64,000 nucleotides of DNA, from assembly GCA_009763385.1 (NCBI GenBank), contig CM019826.1:96394848-96458847 (forward strand). Reading direction: 5' to 3'. The position numbers were made by a program, and so were the translations under genes. Source of the stretch: Coix lacryma-jobi var. lacryma-jobi. Its lineage: Eukaryota; Streptophyta; Magnoliopsida; Poales; Poaceae. Each line of letters starts with the position of its first letter. The stretch's first letter is position 1. Of this stretch, positions 10,028 through 21,457 are shown one piece after another. The notes beneath the pieces were generated by a model that was not told the origin of the DNA, did no database searches, and saw only the letters and a program-made list of their open reading frames with translations.

Positions 10028-10559
10028 GCTAGACCGCGTGTCTTAGGTTTCGTGTTCTTTTGCGTCATGTTACCTGGACCCGATCTTTTGTTTTTGCTAT
10101 GGGCCGAGTGTAAGGTGGAATAGTGAACATATGAGCACATGGTGCGAGACCTTTGGAAAGTCCCATATGTATGGGCATTTGTGGATGTTTATGTTGGCTT
10201 TTGCATGTTATGTATTGAGCGATATTATTATGTGATGCTGCGATGTGGATTGACCCGGATCCGCGCGACTCTTCTAGCGATTCTTCGGACGTGTCTAGTG
10301 ATGATGGCGATGATGGCAGTGTCGTTAGGGAGTAGGCTAGACCGCGTGTCTTAGGTTTCGTGTTCTTTTGCGTCATGTTACCCGGACCCGATCTTTTGTT
10401 TTTTCTATGGGCCGAGTGTAAGGTGGAATAGTGAACATATGAGCACATGGTGCGAGACCTTTGGAAAGTCCCATATGTATGGGCATTTGTGGATGTTTAT
10501 GTTGGCTTTTGCATGTTATGTATTGAGCGATATTATTATGTGATGCTGCGATGTGGATT
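9944..10559 (+). repeat. Tandem duplication, 2 x 308 bp, across the orf0 3' end
   Basis: 9944-10251 and 10252-10559 are direct repeats differing at only a handful of positions by eye (GTGGCTC/GCGACTC, GAAGGC/GATGGC, CATT/CGTT, CCTGG/CCCGG). Each copy holds the acidic tail codons, the stop and the 3' untranslated part of orf0. The second copy therefore has coding-like sequence without a start. Confidence 0.9.
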
Positions 10560-10685
10560 GAAATTTATTATGCCTCTGTGATTGTTGGCGAATTCTTTTT
10601 CCGAATAAATTCAGTTGGTATGGTTTATTGTTCTCTACAATGATTGCAACCTCACCTAATGATCACTTGCTATCAATATATGCAG
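10560..10685 (+). promoter_or_regulatory. CH-1 orf0-gag spacer ending in a splice-acceptor-like AG
   Basis: AT-rich spacer without an ORF. It ends ATCAATATATGCAG, immediately before ATGATG of gag. With the same arrangement at orf0, alternative 3' splice sites on one primary transcript would choose between orf0 and gag. This is inference from position only. Confidence 0.45.
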
Positions 10686-11760
10686 ATGATGACAACTCAT
10701 AGTGGAGCCGGCGGTAGTGGTGGAAATGAGGACAACAGGGACAACCGCAATCCACCACCTCCTCCACCAGCCACTCTGGAACAACTCTTCGCTCAGTTTC
10801 TGGGGAGCCAGCGCAACTTCGAAGCGCTACTATGGGAGAATTTAGTGCATGGCAATCAACGCCCGGAACCGAATCAGTATAGCTCGTTCAAGGATTTCCT
10901 GGATACTAGGCCGCCCATTTTCAAGGAGGCTATTGAACCTCTGGAAGCAGAAGAATGGCTGCATACCATGGAACAGAAGTTTCGGTTGCTCAGGCTTACG
11001 GAGGAACTCAAGGCAGAGTATGCTGCACATCAATTGCAAGGACCGGCGGGGATTTGGTGGGGACATCACCGCACCACCTATCCTGCCCGTACACCTGTCA
11101 CTTGGGGATTGTTCTCACAAGCTGTTCGAGGGCATTATATTCCGCCAGGCTTGACTCAGATGAAGGTGGCAGAGTTCATGAGCATGACATAGGGAACTCG
11201 CTCAATCACCGAGTGTCCCCACGTGTTCAACTCTTTATCTCGCTATGCTCCAGAGTTTGTGGACACAGAAGCTAAAAAGATTTCCAGTTTCAAGAGAGGC
11301 TTGAATACCAAAATGGGAAAGTCAGTGGGTACATCGTCTCGTACCGTCTTCAATGACTTTATCAGCGACTGTTTGATTCAAGAGAACCACAATAACAAGC
11401 ATGCTGCAAATAAGGCCCAGAAGAGGACTTTTGATTCAGGACCAGCTCAACCTAGGGGTCCACCAGCTCAGCGTTCCCAGTATCGACCACCAGCGCCGGG
11501 AGCACGTTTCAGGCTGCCGCAGAAGAAAGGTCAGCCACAAGTTCAGCGCAACCAAAGGCCATACAAAGTAGCTGCCACCCAAGCTCGAGGGGGTCAGAGC
11601 AGTTCAGCAGGAGGGAAACCTCTGGGTCGGGGACCCTGCTTCAATTGCAATCAAGAGGGGCACTTCGCAAGGTATTGCCCACACCCAAAGAAGCAGCAGA
11701 CCAACTACCCCGCACGTCTTCATAACATGACCGCTGAAGAGGCTCGTGCAGGAGAGCCTG
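10686..11760 (+). pseudogene. CH-1 gag
   Basis: Capsid/nucleocapsid protein. From MMTTHSGAGGSGGNEDNRDN there is a proline run, then the gag core (FLDTRPPIFKEAIEPLEAEE, WLHTMEQKFRLLRLTEELKA, YAAHQLQGPAGIWWGHHR). A TAG at 11190 interrupts it; the same frame continues with PHVFNSLSRYAPEFVDTEAK and KISSFKRGLNTKMG. The nucleocapsid has a CCHC knuckle, CFNCNQEGHFARYC (CX2CX4HX4C), at about 11637-11678. There is no frameshift in gag: the only break is the in-frame stop. It is in frame with the downstream protease, so gag and pol form one polyprotein. The start is the ATG flush with the splice-like AG. Confidence 0.85.
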
Positions 11761-12140
11761 TAACTGCTGGTATGTGTCCTGTAAACCACCATCCTGCCGT
11801 TGTTTTGTTTGATACTGGATCGTCACATTCTTTCATTGGCAAAGCATTTGCACAAAAACATAATCAAGAAATGTCTGAAATGGATTATGGGTTTCGCGTA
11901 AGCTCTATGGGGAGTAGCATGTTATCTAGACAGATGGTTTGTAATGCAACCATCGACATTGGAGGGCACAAGTTTGGAGCCAATTTAGTAGTTCTACCTG
12001 GACTAAGCATGGATGTAGTCTTAGGTATGAGTTGGATGACTATGTGGAGCGCGGTGCTAGACACTGCCAATAGGACTCTTACCTTATCAGATGGGTGAAC
12101 AAATAACAAACTTCGCGTATCTCTTCCTCGAGGTGCCGAT
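11761..12140 (+). pseudogene. CH-1 retropepsin-like protease
   Basis: Follows gag in the same frame: VVLFDTGSSHSFIGKAFAQ with catalytic D-T-G at 11811-11819, then ANLVVLPGLSMDVVLGMSW, the hydrophobic-hydrophobic-G motif of retropepsins. A TGA at 12096 interrupts the linker to RT; the reading frame is unchanged on the other side. Role: cleavage of Gag-Pol in the assembling particle. Confidence 0.85.
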
Positions 12141-13540
12141 TTTGTTGACCTATCTTGCACTCTTGCTATAGAAGATCTTTCCAAAATTCCAGTTGTCCGA
12201 GAAATTCCGGATGTCTTCCCGGATGAGTTACCAGGATTACCGCCCAAGAGAGCCGTGGAATTCATAATTGAGTTGTTACCAGGGACTGCACCAATCTCTA
12301 GAAGAGCGTATCGCATGCCGCCCAATGAACTAGCAGAACTCAAAACCCAAATCAAGGAACTCTTAGAAAAGGGGTTTATTCAGCCTAGTGTGTTAGAATG
12401 GGGTTGCCCAGCTTTGTTTGTTAAGAAGAAGGACAAGTCATTATGGATGTGTGTCGATTATCGGCCTCTCAATGCCGTGACTGTCAAAAACAAGTATCCG
12501 TTGCCACAGATAGACATTCTGTTTGATCAATTATCTAGAGCCAAGGTGTTTTCCAAGATCGATTTGAGGTCAGGTTATCACCAGATCAGAATCCGACCAC
12601 AAGATATCCCAAAGACTGCTTTCTCAACCAAATATGGGCTCTTTGAGTATCTTGTCATGTCTTTTGGATTGACAAATGCTCCGGCATATTTCATGAGTTT
12701 GATGAACTCAGTGTTCATGCCAGAATTGGACAAGTTTGTAGTAGTGTTCATTGATGATATTCTGGTATATTTAGAAAACCCAGAAGACCACGCAGACCAC
12801 TTGAGGATTGTTTCGACCAGACTTAGGGAGCATCAGCTCTATGCTAAATTTAGTAAATGTGAGTTTTGGTTGAAGAAAGTACATTTCCTTGGTCATATTC
12901 TATCGGAAGAAGGGATTTCAGTGGACCCCAGTAAAGTACAAGAAGTGATGGATTGGAAAGCTCCTACTTCATTTGGGGAAATTCGAAGTTTTCTTGGTTT
13001 AGCAGGATATTATCGCCGTTTCATTCCCGACTTTTCCAAAATTGCAAAACCAATGACATGTTTGCTCCAGAAAGACCAGAAGTTTGAATGGACAGAGGAG
13101 TGTGAAACTGCTTTCTGTACCTTGCGGAAGCTGTTGACCACTGCTCCTGTTTTAGCTCAACCAGATATCGAGAAGCCCTTTGATGTCTTTTGCGATGCAT
13201 CGAAAGTTGGTTTAGGTTGTGTCCTTATGCAAGAGGGCAGAGTGATTGCTTATACTTCTCGCCAGTTGAGGAAACATGAGACAAACTATCCCACGCATGA
13301 TTTGGAGTTAGCCGCTGTGGTGCACGCTCTAAAAATCTGGAGACATTATCTACTTGGTAACGTCTGTAATATGTACACCGATCACAAAAGTCTCAAGTAT
13401 ATCTTCACTCAACCTGAGTTGAATATGAGGCAAAGAAGGTGGCTTGAGCTAATTAAGGACTACAATCTGCAGATACACTATAATCCCGGAAAGGCAAATG
13501 TAGTTGCCGATGCCTTAAGTCGGAAATCCCATTGCAACAA
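12141..13540 (+). pseudogene. CH-1 reverse transcriptase and RNase H
   Basis: RT starts after LSKIPVVREIPDVFPDELPG and contains MPPNELAELKTQIKELLEKG, PALFVKKKDKSLWMCVDYRP, KIDLRSGYHQIRIRPQDIPK, MSFGLTNAPAYFMSLMN and catalytic FIDD (12747-12758) with DILVY. The thumb/connection RSFLGLAGYYRRFIPDFSKI follows. RNase H then starts at FDVFCDASKVGLGCVLMQEG and holds HDLELAAVVHALKIWRHYLL, YTDHKSLKYIFTQ and NVVADALSRKS, giving the catalytic D-E-D series. This stretch (12255-13712) has no stop or frameshift and is the best-kept part of CH-1. Confidence 0.9.
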
Positions 13541-15057
13541 CCTGAGGTTACTGCCTGACGATGAGTTTAGTCTTGTACACCTGGTGATTCTACACAACAT
13601 CAAGCTACAAGGCACACTAATTAACCAAATTCTTGAAGGGCAGAAAACAGACAAGGGGATTTATCATATCAAAGAGAAGCTGAAAGCTGCAACTGAACCA
13701 GTAAAATATTTTTGACTTGATGACAAGGGAGTTTTATGGTTTGACAAGCGCTTAGTAGTGCCCAAGGATAGAGAGCATAGAAATCGGATTTTGGACGAAG
13801 CGCATTTGTCCAAATTATCTATCCACCATGGTAGTACCAAGATGTACCAAGATTTGCGTTCAAGATTTTGGTGGACCAAGATGAAAAAGGAAATTGCTGC
13901 TTATGTAGCCAGGTGCGATACATGTTGTCGCGTAAAAGCTATTCACTTGAAGCCAGCCGGAATGCTTCAACCATTGCCAGTACCCGAATGGAAATGGGAA
14001 GAAGTGAGTATGAATTTTATCACCGGATTGCCAACCACCCAGAAAGGTAATGATTCAATTTGGGTAGTAGTTGATCGCCTTACCAAGACCGCACACTTCA
14101 TACCAGTCAAAACCCATTATCGAGCACCAGACTATGCAGAGATTTATGTCAATCAAATTGTTCGACTACATGGTATACCCAAGATCATAGTTTCGGATCG
14201 AGGACCACAGTTCACTGCACCATTTTGGGAAAAACTGCAAAAATAATTAGGCACTGAACTAGTTAGAAGATTAGCCTATCACCCGCAAACGTCAGGACAG
14301 ACTGAAAGAGTGAACCAAGTGTTGGAAGATATGTTGAGAGCCTGTGTAATTTCAGCTAAAGGTTCTTTGGGAGAAATGGTTGCCTTTGGCAGAGTTTGCT
14401 TACAACAACAGTTATCAAGAGAGTATTCAGATGGAACCATTTGAAGCCTTATATGGTAGAAGATGCAGAACACCGATAAATTAGGTTGAACCAGGAGAGC
14501 GTCGATACTATGGAATTGATTTCATCAAAGAAGCAGAAGAACAAGTTAGAATCATTCAGCAGCATATCGCAGCTGCATAGTCTCGACAGAAAAGCTATGC
14601 CGATAAACGTAGAAGACCGCTTGAGTTCAACGTCGGTGACTACGTCTATTTGAAGGTCTCACCCATGAAAGGTGTCAAACGCTTTGGAATCAAAAGAAAG
14701 TTAGCACCAAGATTTGTGGGACCATATAGAGTTGTAAGAAGGAAAGGGGAGGTAGCTTATCAACTACAGTTACCAAAACATTTGAAAGCTATATTCCTTG
14801 TATTCCATGTGTCACAATTAAAGAAGTGTCTTCGAGTACCAGAAGAAGAGGTACAACCAGCCAACATCAAGTTGCAATCCGATGTCACTTACTCCGTGAA
14901 GCCATACCGAGTGCTTGACGAAAAAGAAAGAATAACTCGCAGAAGAATAGTAAAGCAATACAAAGTATCTTGGAGTGAGCAAGATGACTGAGATGCCACT
15001 TGGGAAACGGAGGCCTATTTAAAAGAAGTGTATCCACACTTTTATAAAGAATGGTAA
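13541..15057 (+). pseudogene. CH-1 integrase with C-terminal chromodomain
   Basis: Integrase inserts the cDNA into the genome. Visible: the HHCC zinc domain (HLSKLSIHHGSTKMYQDLRS then CDTCCRVKA), the catalytic core with IVSDRGPQFTAPFWEKL and YHPQTSGQTERVNQVLEDML, then VGPYRVVRRKGEVAYQLQLP. In the core, position D1 reads as N in MNFITGL, where CH-2 keeps MDFING. The chromodomain is 14890-15057: YRVLDEKERITRRRIV, QYKVSWSEQDD, then DATWETEAYLKEVYPHFY. In-frame stops lie at 13713 (TGA), 14244 (TAA), 14482 (TAG), 14578 (TAG) and 14989 (TGA). One frameshift lies near 14365-14375. The chromodomain keeps its W and TWE but lacks the usual aromatic after VSW, so methyl-lysine binding may be weak. Confidence 0.85.
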
Positions 15058-15065
15058 GTAACTCA

Positions 15066-15101
15066 AATCTCAGGACGAGATTCTTTTAAGGAGGGGAGGG
15101 C
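15066..15101 (+). other. CH-1 hairpin and polypurine tract
   Basis: AATCTC / GAGATT (15066-15071 and 15077-15082, loop AGGAC) is followed by TTTTAAGGAGGGGAGGG and then the LTR start TGTAACACC at 15102. The purine run is the plus-strand primer. Confidence 0.8.
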
Positions 15102-18100
15102 TGTAACACCTCTGGTGTTAAGCAACCCTAAATGCATAAATTGACATCTCATGAGCATAAAGCATTCTCATATGTCTTTTTCTTCTTTGTAAAGTGTCAT
15201 TTCATGTGCTAAGTTGCTTTTGATATTGCTTGGTGTGATGCTTGTTTGGCTTGTTTTTGGAGCAGTGGAGTTCCTAGTAGTCTAACCTTGCTGAGGAGTC
15301 AAAATGAAGCCAAGTTTATGTTGGCCATTTAGACTAAATCAAGTCTCTAACCCTAGTTGCCCTAATGGAGCCCTAGGAGTCTTTTTGTTTGATTAACAAT
15401 ACCTCCATGATAGAACCTTTGCATGGATGACTGCCTTAAACCAAAAGTGTGTAGATTTTAGAGTGGAACAAAAGTTGTTTCTGGGTCAACTCTTGAAAAT
15501 GAGATTAACATGGTGTTTTGAGGCCCACAAGGCAGAATTGGAGGAGTTAGACTTGGAAAATTTTCCTAAGTCCTATAATGTCGAAACAGTTTCGTCTAGG
15601 GAGGTTTGGAGCTTTCTTGAGCAAAACCTACGCCGAACCAATGCACGATCCTATAAGCAAAGTTGTAGTTGGCACATAGCTCTACTCAATGGAGCAAGTT
15701 GTTTAGCTTTTCACCAAACGGATTAGGAGATAATCACGCTCAAAAACCGGCTGTCAGTCGGCCTAATGGCCACTGAATCGGCCGATTCGGTTCAAATGCG
15801 CGTGTGGGTGGCCGACCGTGTCGGGCATCTCCCGCCACGTGGCTCGCGCTGGCCGGCCGTGCAGCGTCCGCGCGCGGCGTGGCGAGCACAAGGCACGCTC
15901 GCCTGCACTCGCGCAAGCCAGAGCCGCTCCACTCCTTTTGCCTGCCTCCTCTTCGCTCTCGCCAGTGCTCGGGCGAAAAGAGGCGAAAGACCGAGCGCTC
16001 GCCGGCGTTCGCCGCCGTCCCGCCGCACCACCGCTAACCCAACCACCCAGCCAGCTTCGCCGTAAGCCCCCGCACCTTTTGCCGCTGTTATCATTTCGTG
16101 TGAGGCCCTAGGTAAGCCACGGGGTGAGTTCCCGCCATGGCCGCCATGACCGCCGAGCTCGGTCCGCCGTGGTCGGCCCTCCCTCCGTGCGAATCCTTCC
16201 GTTCTAGCTCGCGTTTGAGGGTCGGCGAGGCTCGTGGAAGGAGTAGCGGGTGTTGGTTTAGCCGATTAGGGTTTGGTGACCTCGGTACGCTGCCATCCGC
16301 CATTCGCCATGGTCGCCGGAGATGGCATGGTCGTGGTCTTGGGTGTTCGGAGTAGGAACCCTAGCTTTTGAGCCTGGGGTTAGGCTTGTAGGAGTCACCG
16401 GAGTAGTAATCGAGGGTTGGTTTGCCTCGGAGTGGCCGGAGTCGGCCGGCGTAGTGAAGCCGCGTCGCCGCATCCGCCATTTTCGACGGCGAGCTTCCTC
16501 CGTCGCAATGCCGGGCCGGTGAGTAGCATCAATCGATGCGGGGAGGTGAGAGGAGTCCGAGGGTGGTGATGGTTTCGCCGGAGAGGACGCCGTCGGCGAG
16601 CTCCGACGAGGTCAACGACCTCCCCTGCTCTGTGTGTATGGCAGGTGGGGCCGGTTTGACTCGGGGGCCCGCTGGTCAGTCTCTGTGTGTAGTTTGGCTG
16701 GGTGCAGCTAGCAGTTAGGTTTAGGTGTTTTTGGTTTATTGTTTTTCAGAAAATGTGCTAATGCTTGTTTAATTCATATCTGGAGTTGTATTAGTCCAAA
16801 TGTGGTGAAATAAATTTTGTTAGGTTTATCTTGATGAGATCTGTTTAGGAAAAATATGATATGTCTAGTTTGTGATAAAGTTTATATGCAGTTACATTTA
16901 ATTTATGTTTAGGCTGAAATCTTGTTAAATGCATAATAAACTGTGTATTGCTCAGAAAAATGTGATTCTTGTCTTGTTGAGTTTGTATTGATGATTAGTA
17001 TCTGGGAAAAATATAAGTTGGGTATGTTTTGTGAGAAATAAGGGCAGTGGGAATTAAAATGATTAAATGATGTTTTCTTGTAGGATTTTTAGTACATAGA
17101 ATATTAAGGATCTGAGCTTGGAAATTTTTACGGACTGCTCTTGTGCTAAGAAGTTCAGTAGAAAAATATGAAATGTGTTGTTTGACACTTTTTGCTAGGA
17201 TGTGTAGTTCAAAGCAACTTTTCCTCATGATGTTTGTCTTTTTCATAGGGAATAGGGTTTAAGTCCAAATGGCTTGAAATTTGGACAGTGATCCAAAATG
17301 CATGTTGTCAGTCTACAGCAATTTTGGTGGATTTTTTTGAAGTTGTTATCTGTGGGTTGCTGTTATAGGCTTGGTTAAATGGTCAAAATAGTAGCAAAAG
17401 TAATTAGTGGTTAATAGGTTGATGTTGACTACCTTGTTGAAGAAAATGAAGTAGACGACATGTGCTTATCTCTTGAGCTATCTCATTTCATGTTACATCA
17501 CCAATGCATTCCATGTGCATTCGTTTTATTCATACGTGTTCATGCATCATACAGGATCGGTAGAGGAGACCCCGAACCCGCCGCCACAGGAGGATCCAAG
17601 TCTGGAGGAGACCCTGACTGAGAGGACTGAAGAAGCAGACGTCGAGGACTTGCCTGAGTGCCAAGATCACCGACCTGCCGACTTCAAGAGAGGCAAGCCC
17701 CGGAGCATCTAACTCCTTACGGTTTGCAAAGTTATTTCAAATGAACCCAATATGTGTTGCATTAAGTTTATAGGAGTTGAATGCTACCATTGTTGCATTG
17801 CTTACTATCCTTGTCCACTGCAATGAATATCTTGATATCCCTGTTTAAGTCTAGGTGCGAAGATGCTTAGCCTGCTTAGACCGGTAAAAGTCGGGTGATT
17901 TCCTGTCTCCCGCATATAGGTGGATACTGATCATGACTAGCCTGGTGCTATCATGGAGATAACCATGTAATAATTAATCTGAGATCGGGCGGGATGTAAG
18001 AGCAGCAGGACATGGGTTTTGTGTGCTAGTAGTCTCCCGTCTGTGTCACATAGGACCCGTTTCAGGAAGCGCCCCACAGTCAATTTGAACGCGTCAATCA

Positions 18101-18415
18101 CTTAGCAGAGTAGGTCCGAGTACCTCCCGCGAAGCCGAGTAAGGTTATTCGAGCCGGAGATGGAGATGTTGACGCCTAACACCCAGGGCCTTAGATGTAC
18201 CGTGGGCAACTATTCTGAGCAACCTGGCTTGGTCCGTGGATCAGCGGGGCCTGACTGACCTGGCATGACCGTGGGCAGTTATAGCTTGAGCGACCTGGCA
18301 CTGAGATAAGCCCCGATGTAGAAGGGCCCATGGCCGTCCCGCGCGTTGTGTTCTCGAATCTCTTGAGTGGCAGCCGACAGCTACCTGGCAAGGTGTGATC
18401 GGGCAAGTGTGCGAC
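15102..18415 (+). repeat. CH-1 3' LTR, first part
   Basis: Starts TGTAACACCTCTGGTG and is cut at 18415 by ND (TSD GCGAC at 18411-18415 and 37230-37234). It contains a GC-rich block (15765-16720) followed by AT-rich DNA, the same two-zone layout as the CH-2 LTRs. ORFs in the GC-rich block occur on both strands in several frames with no motif, and I do not call them genes. A short open frame at 17473-17712 (HTGSVEETPNPPPQEDPSLE) has no recognisable domain. Confidence 0.85.
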
Positions 18416-18850
18416 TGTCGGTGTTTGTTAACCGGCAACTCGTCTTGAGTAATCTCAGACGATTTGTTCGGTGGGGATCGGTGTTCGTAGGACTCGGCGA
18501 GTACACAGGGACAACGATTTATACTGGTTCAGGCCACTGAATAGCGTAATACCTTACGTCCAGTGCGGCGTGTGCCTTGTGTATGATTATGATTCGATGT
18601 TCGATTCTCCCGGAGACCGCACCTGCTTCCCCTTATATATCCGGGTGAAGCAGAGCGCAGACCGAGTCCTAGTCGATTACATCAGAGGAGTCCTTTTCTA
18701 ATTACAAGACTTCCTTTAAGAACTCAACTAGGTTACAATAAGAGTCCTAATCCAAATACGCTTCGTATCAAGTCTTTGGATCTCCAATGCCGTCCGGGAT
18801 TAGTCGGAGGAATCATCTTCTGATGATATCTCTGACATCCTGGTCCGTCA
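18416..18850 (-). repeat. ND 3' LTR
   Basis: TGTCGGTGTTTGTTAACC to CATCCTGGTCCGTCA on the plus strand. The minus-strand TATA-like ATATATAAG is at 18632-18640. The PPT follows directly at 18851-18864. Two further PPT-like GAGGCTCGGGGGCT-type tracts occur near 19003 and 19111. Confidence 0.9.
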
Positions 18851-20290
18851 AGCCCCCGAGCTCTTCATCATTTTCTCAGATCATTATCTTCTGGTTTCTC
18901 TTTGAGAATCTCCGAGTAATATCTTGAGAAATCTTGAAATGCTCCGTAGGTAAAGAACTTCCATGGCGTGCACTTTTTCGTGAAAAGTGCACCCATAGGG
19001 TGTAGCCCCCGAGCCTCTTGTTATTTATAATAACTTTGAGGATCTTTTGAGCCTTTTCCGAGTGATTCTTGGATAAGAAAAAAACATTTTCTTTATAGAT
19101 TATACCCTGCAGCCCCCGAGCCTGAGTTTCGAGTACTTTAGTAGTCGGCACTTGGGATCTTCAGAAACATATGATCAGATAATTTATAAAAGAAATGAGG
19201 AATCGGAACATGTCACCAATTCATTGCTTAAACTGTCCAATTAATAAATATTCAGCTTCAGGTGGATAATGTTTTCAACAAACATCCCGTATCACCCCCA
19301 CTGAATAGAAATAACCGTGAGGCCAGCAATAATTAACTGGTGACTGTTCCAACTGTGTGTAATAATGATGTTTGTCGTTTTTTGCAACTGCAAACTTTGT
19401 CGTTTTTGTCTTGAAGTGCGTATGGGAAATAGCTCTGTTATCAGTACCGAGCTTCACATGCACCACAGTACATTGGTTGAATTATTGCTCCAGCGGTCAC
19501 CGTTGTGGATGAACCATGTCCATAGACCGAGAAGAAACTGCCTATAAATACCCTGCCTGGGAAGCAAGGAGTTCATATTCTATAAGAGTGTAGAACTTCC
19601 CTTAGTCCCATGAGTTTTATAGTAGTGACAACGGAGATGGTCGAGCCCCCAGGTGTCTTCCTTATGTAAAAAAGATGAGGTGCCCAGAAGAACTCTTGTG
19701 ATAGGACCATCCGCCAGGGTGGTTTCCAAGTGGTCGCGAGCAGAGGGATACAGATGTGCGCCTAGAAGAACTCTTGTGACTACCACTCATAGATAACCTC
19801 GGAGTCACAGGTTGTCAAAAGGGCGGCGAGGGTGATGGTCTTCCCCGGAGTTCCTTGAGTACCGGGGAGGTGCCTGAATTCCACCTTGGGATGCACTGAA
19901 AAGATAGTGTCTACCCAAGGTTCTGTGTCTGCTTTACTGCATCTCACTGAACCCGGTCCTTGGTGCAATAGGCATCAAGGCTCTGTACCTTGATTACACT
20001 AGAGTAGCGTTTTACATCCTGATTGTACTTCTGCTGATAATCGCTGTATCTCAAGATATTGCCATGTATCTCTGTTGTAATTCCGGGTACTTGGAATATT
20101 TTCCGAGTCCTCTGTCTTGTTCTCCGAGTACTAAATGTGTCTTGTGAAAGAAGGAAGCTTGTCTGTTTAGCTGGAACTGACGCCGTTTGTAGCGCTTTCT
20201 CGCCCGTTAGGGTTTTGAACAGTCTCTTAACGCCGTTTGCGAAAAAATGGACGATTGCCGAAACAGATCTATAATAAGCCGCCGTCGGGC
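18851..20290 (-). other. ND 3' untranslated region
   Basis: About 1.4 kb between the coiled-coil gene and the 3' LTR. It contains repeated C-rich blocks (AGCCCCCGAGC at 18851, 19003 and 19111) that are PPT-like on the minus strand. No credible ORF: short open frames lack motifs. Nothing else recognised. Confidence 0.55.
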
Positions 20291-20299
20291 TGTATGTCC

Positions 20300-21439
20300 T
20301 TCACACTTTCATCAAGCCATTACCTTCAGAGAAGCTTGCGAAGATTCGAGAGCCTCCCGCGACTCCTTCGTAGACTTCAGAGCCTGCAGAAGGTCCCGGT
20401 CAGCACCCTCACGCATCAATTTGGCTTCCTAAATAGTACTTTGCGCATTAGCAAATACCTCCTCAAGTTCCGCCTGCTTCCGGTTGAATGCGCTCTGCCA
20501 CCCAGAAGCCAGCTTATTCGCATCTGCATAAATATTAGTTGGTTATCATATAATCAGATTGACACTATGGAATCAACTGACACAGAAAACTACAAAGTTT
20601 ACCCTCAAACTGCTTTTTGGAAGCCTTCTTCAACTCCTTCATCTTCTGCTCCATAGAGGCAGCTTTGGATATTAGCCCAACCTCACGGTCGTTAGCAGCG
20701 TCACGCTCCGTCACCACTTCCTTGAGGTTGCCTTGGAGTTCATTGATACGGTTATGTAGAAGCTGGGTGGCTACTTTTTCACTAATCTGGTCCTGGGCAA
20801 TGTAATCCCGGAGCTCTTGGTTCTCACGGGACATCTCCTGGCGAATCCGGGCGACCTGATCCCTAACCTTGAAGTCAAAGGCTTGCGTACAAATAATATT
20901 GTGGGTACTCGGATGCGACTACAGTACAACAAGAACAAATTGAGAATCTTACCTCAACAAATTGGTGAAGAGCTTCGACAGGAGCTCTCACTTGATCGCT
21001 CAGCTCCTTCAACCAGGTGAGGTCCTGATCATACCCGGATACGTCGAGAGTCGCCCCCTGGCGCGAGGACTCGGGTACATCTACAGACCCTCCCTGTTGA
21101 CGAGATGAATCTTCTACACGGATATCCGCCAAGACCATGTCCAAGGTTGGTTCATCCGGCTGTCGCGTACGGAAAAACCAGTCATTGAACACTTGGTCAA
21201 ACTCCAGCTGAGCAGGAGAACGAAAGATGGAGAACGGCCAACCAACCTGAGGCAATAGGGGAACATCCGCATCAGGAGCCGCATCGGTTTGAGACTTGGA
21301 CGAAGAGGAGCCAGGCAGCGGATCTACCTGGCTAAAAGTTGGCAGTACGCTGGAATCATCCTTGGCCAGCGACCCCGACTCCTCTACCGCCTGGGAATCA
21401 GGAACGGTACTCGAGGCTGTTGCACCTAGTTTTGATTTC
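20300..21439 (-). pseudogene. ND spliced gene for an acidic/coiled-coil protein, partial
   Basis: Minus-strand exons inferred from splice signals: 21439-20953 (acceptor TTTGTAG, donor GAG|GTAAGATT), 20881-20603 and 20523 to about 20300 (acceptor TTTATGCAG). The first exon encodes DVPLLPQVGWPFSIFRS, QLEFDQVFNDWFFRTRQPDE and DLTWLKELSDQVRAPVEALH. The second is strongly helical (NQELRDYIAQDQISEKVATQ, RINELQGNLKEVVTERDAAN, SMEQKMKELKKASKKQ). The third continues the coil (GWQSAFNRKQAELEEVFANA) but meets a stop near 20430. An upstream exon may lie at 36542-36793 beyond TG. I do not recognise a function. The layout (acidic part, then coil) resembles the C-terminal part of Tat accessory proteins, but here it is in sense orientation. 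Confidence 0.55.
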
Positions 21440-21457
21440 CTACAAACAGACGAATAC

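Noticed and set aside
15766..16720. Several GC-rich ORFs of 60-100 codons on both strands
   Set aside because: They lie in the CH-1 LTR, overlap in many frames, have no motif, and the CH-2 LTR has a similar GC-rich zone with unrelated frames.
17473..17712. Short acidic ORF as a host gene exon
   Set aside because: It lies inside the CH-1 LTR with no motif and no splice support that I could confirm.
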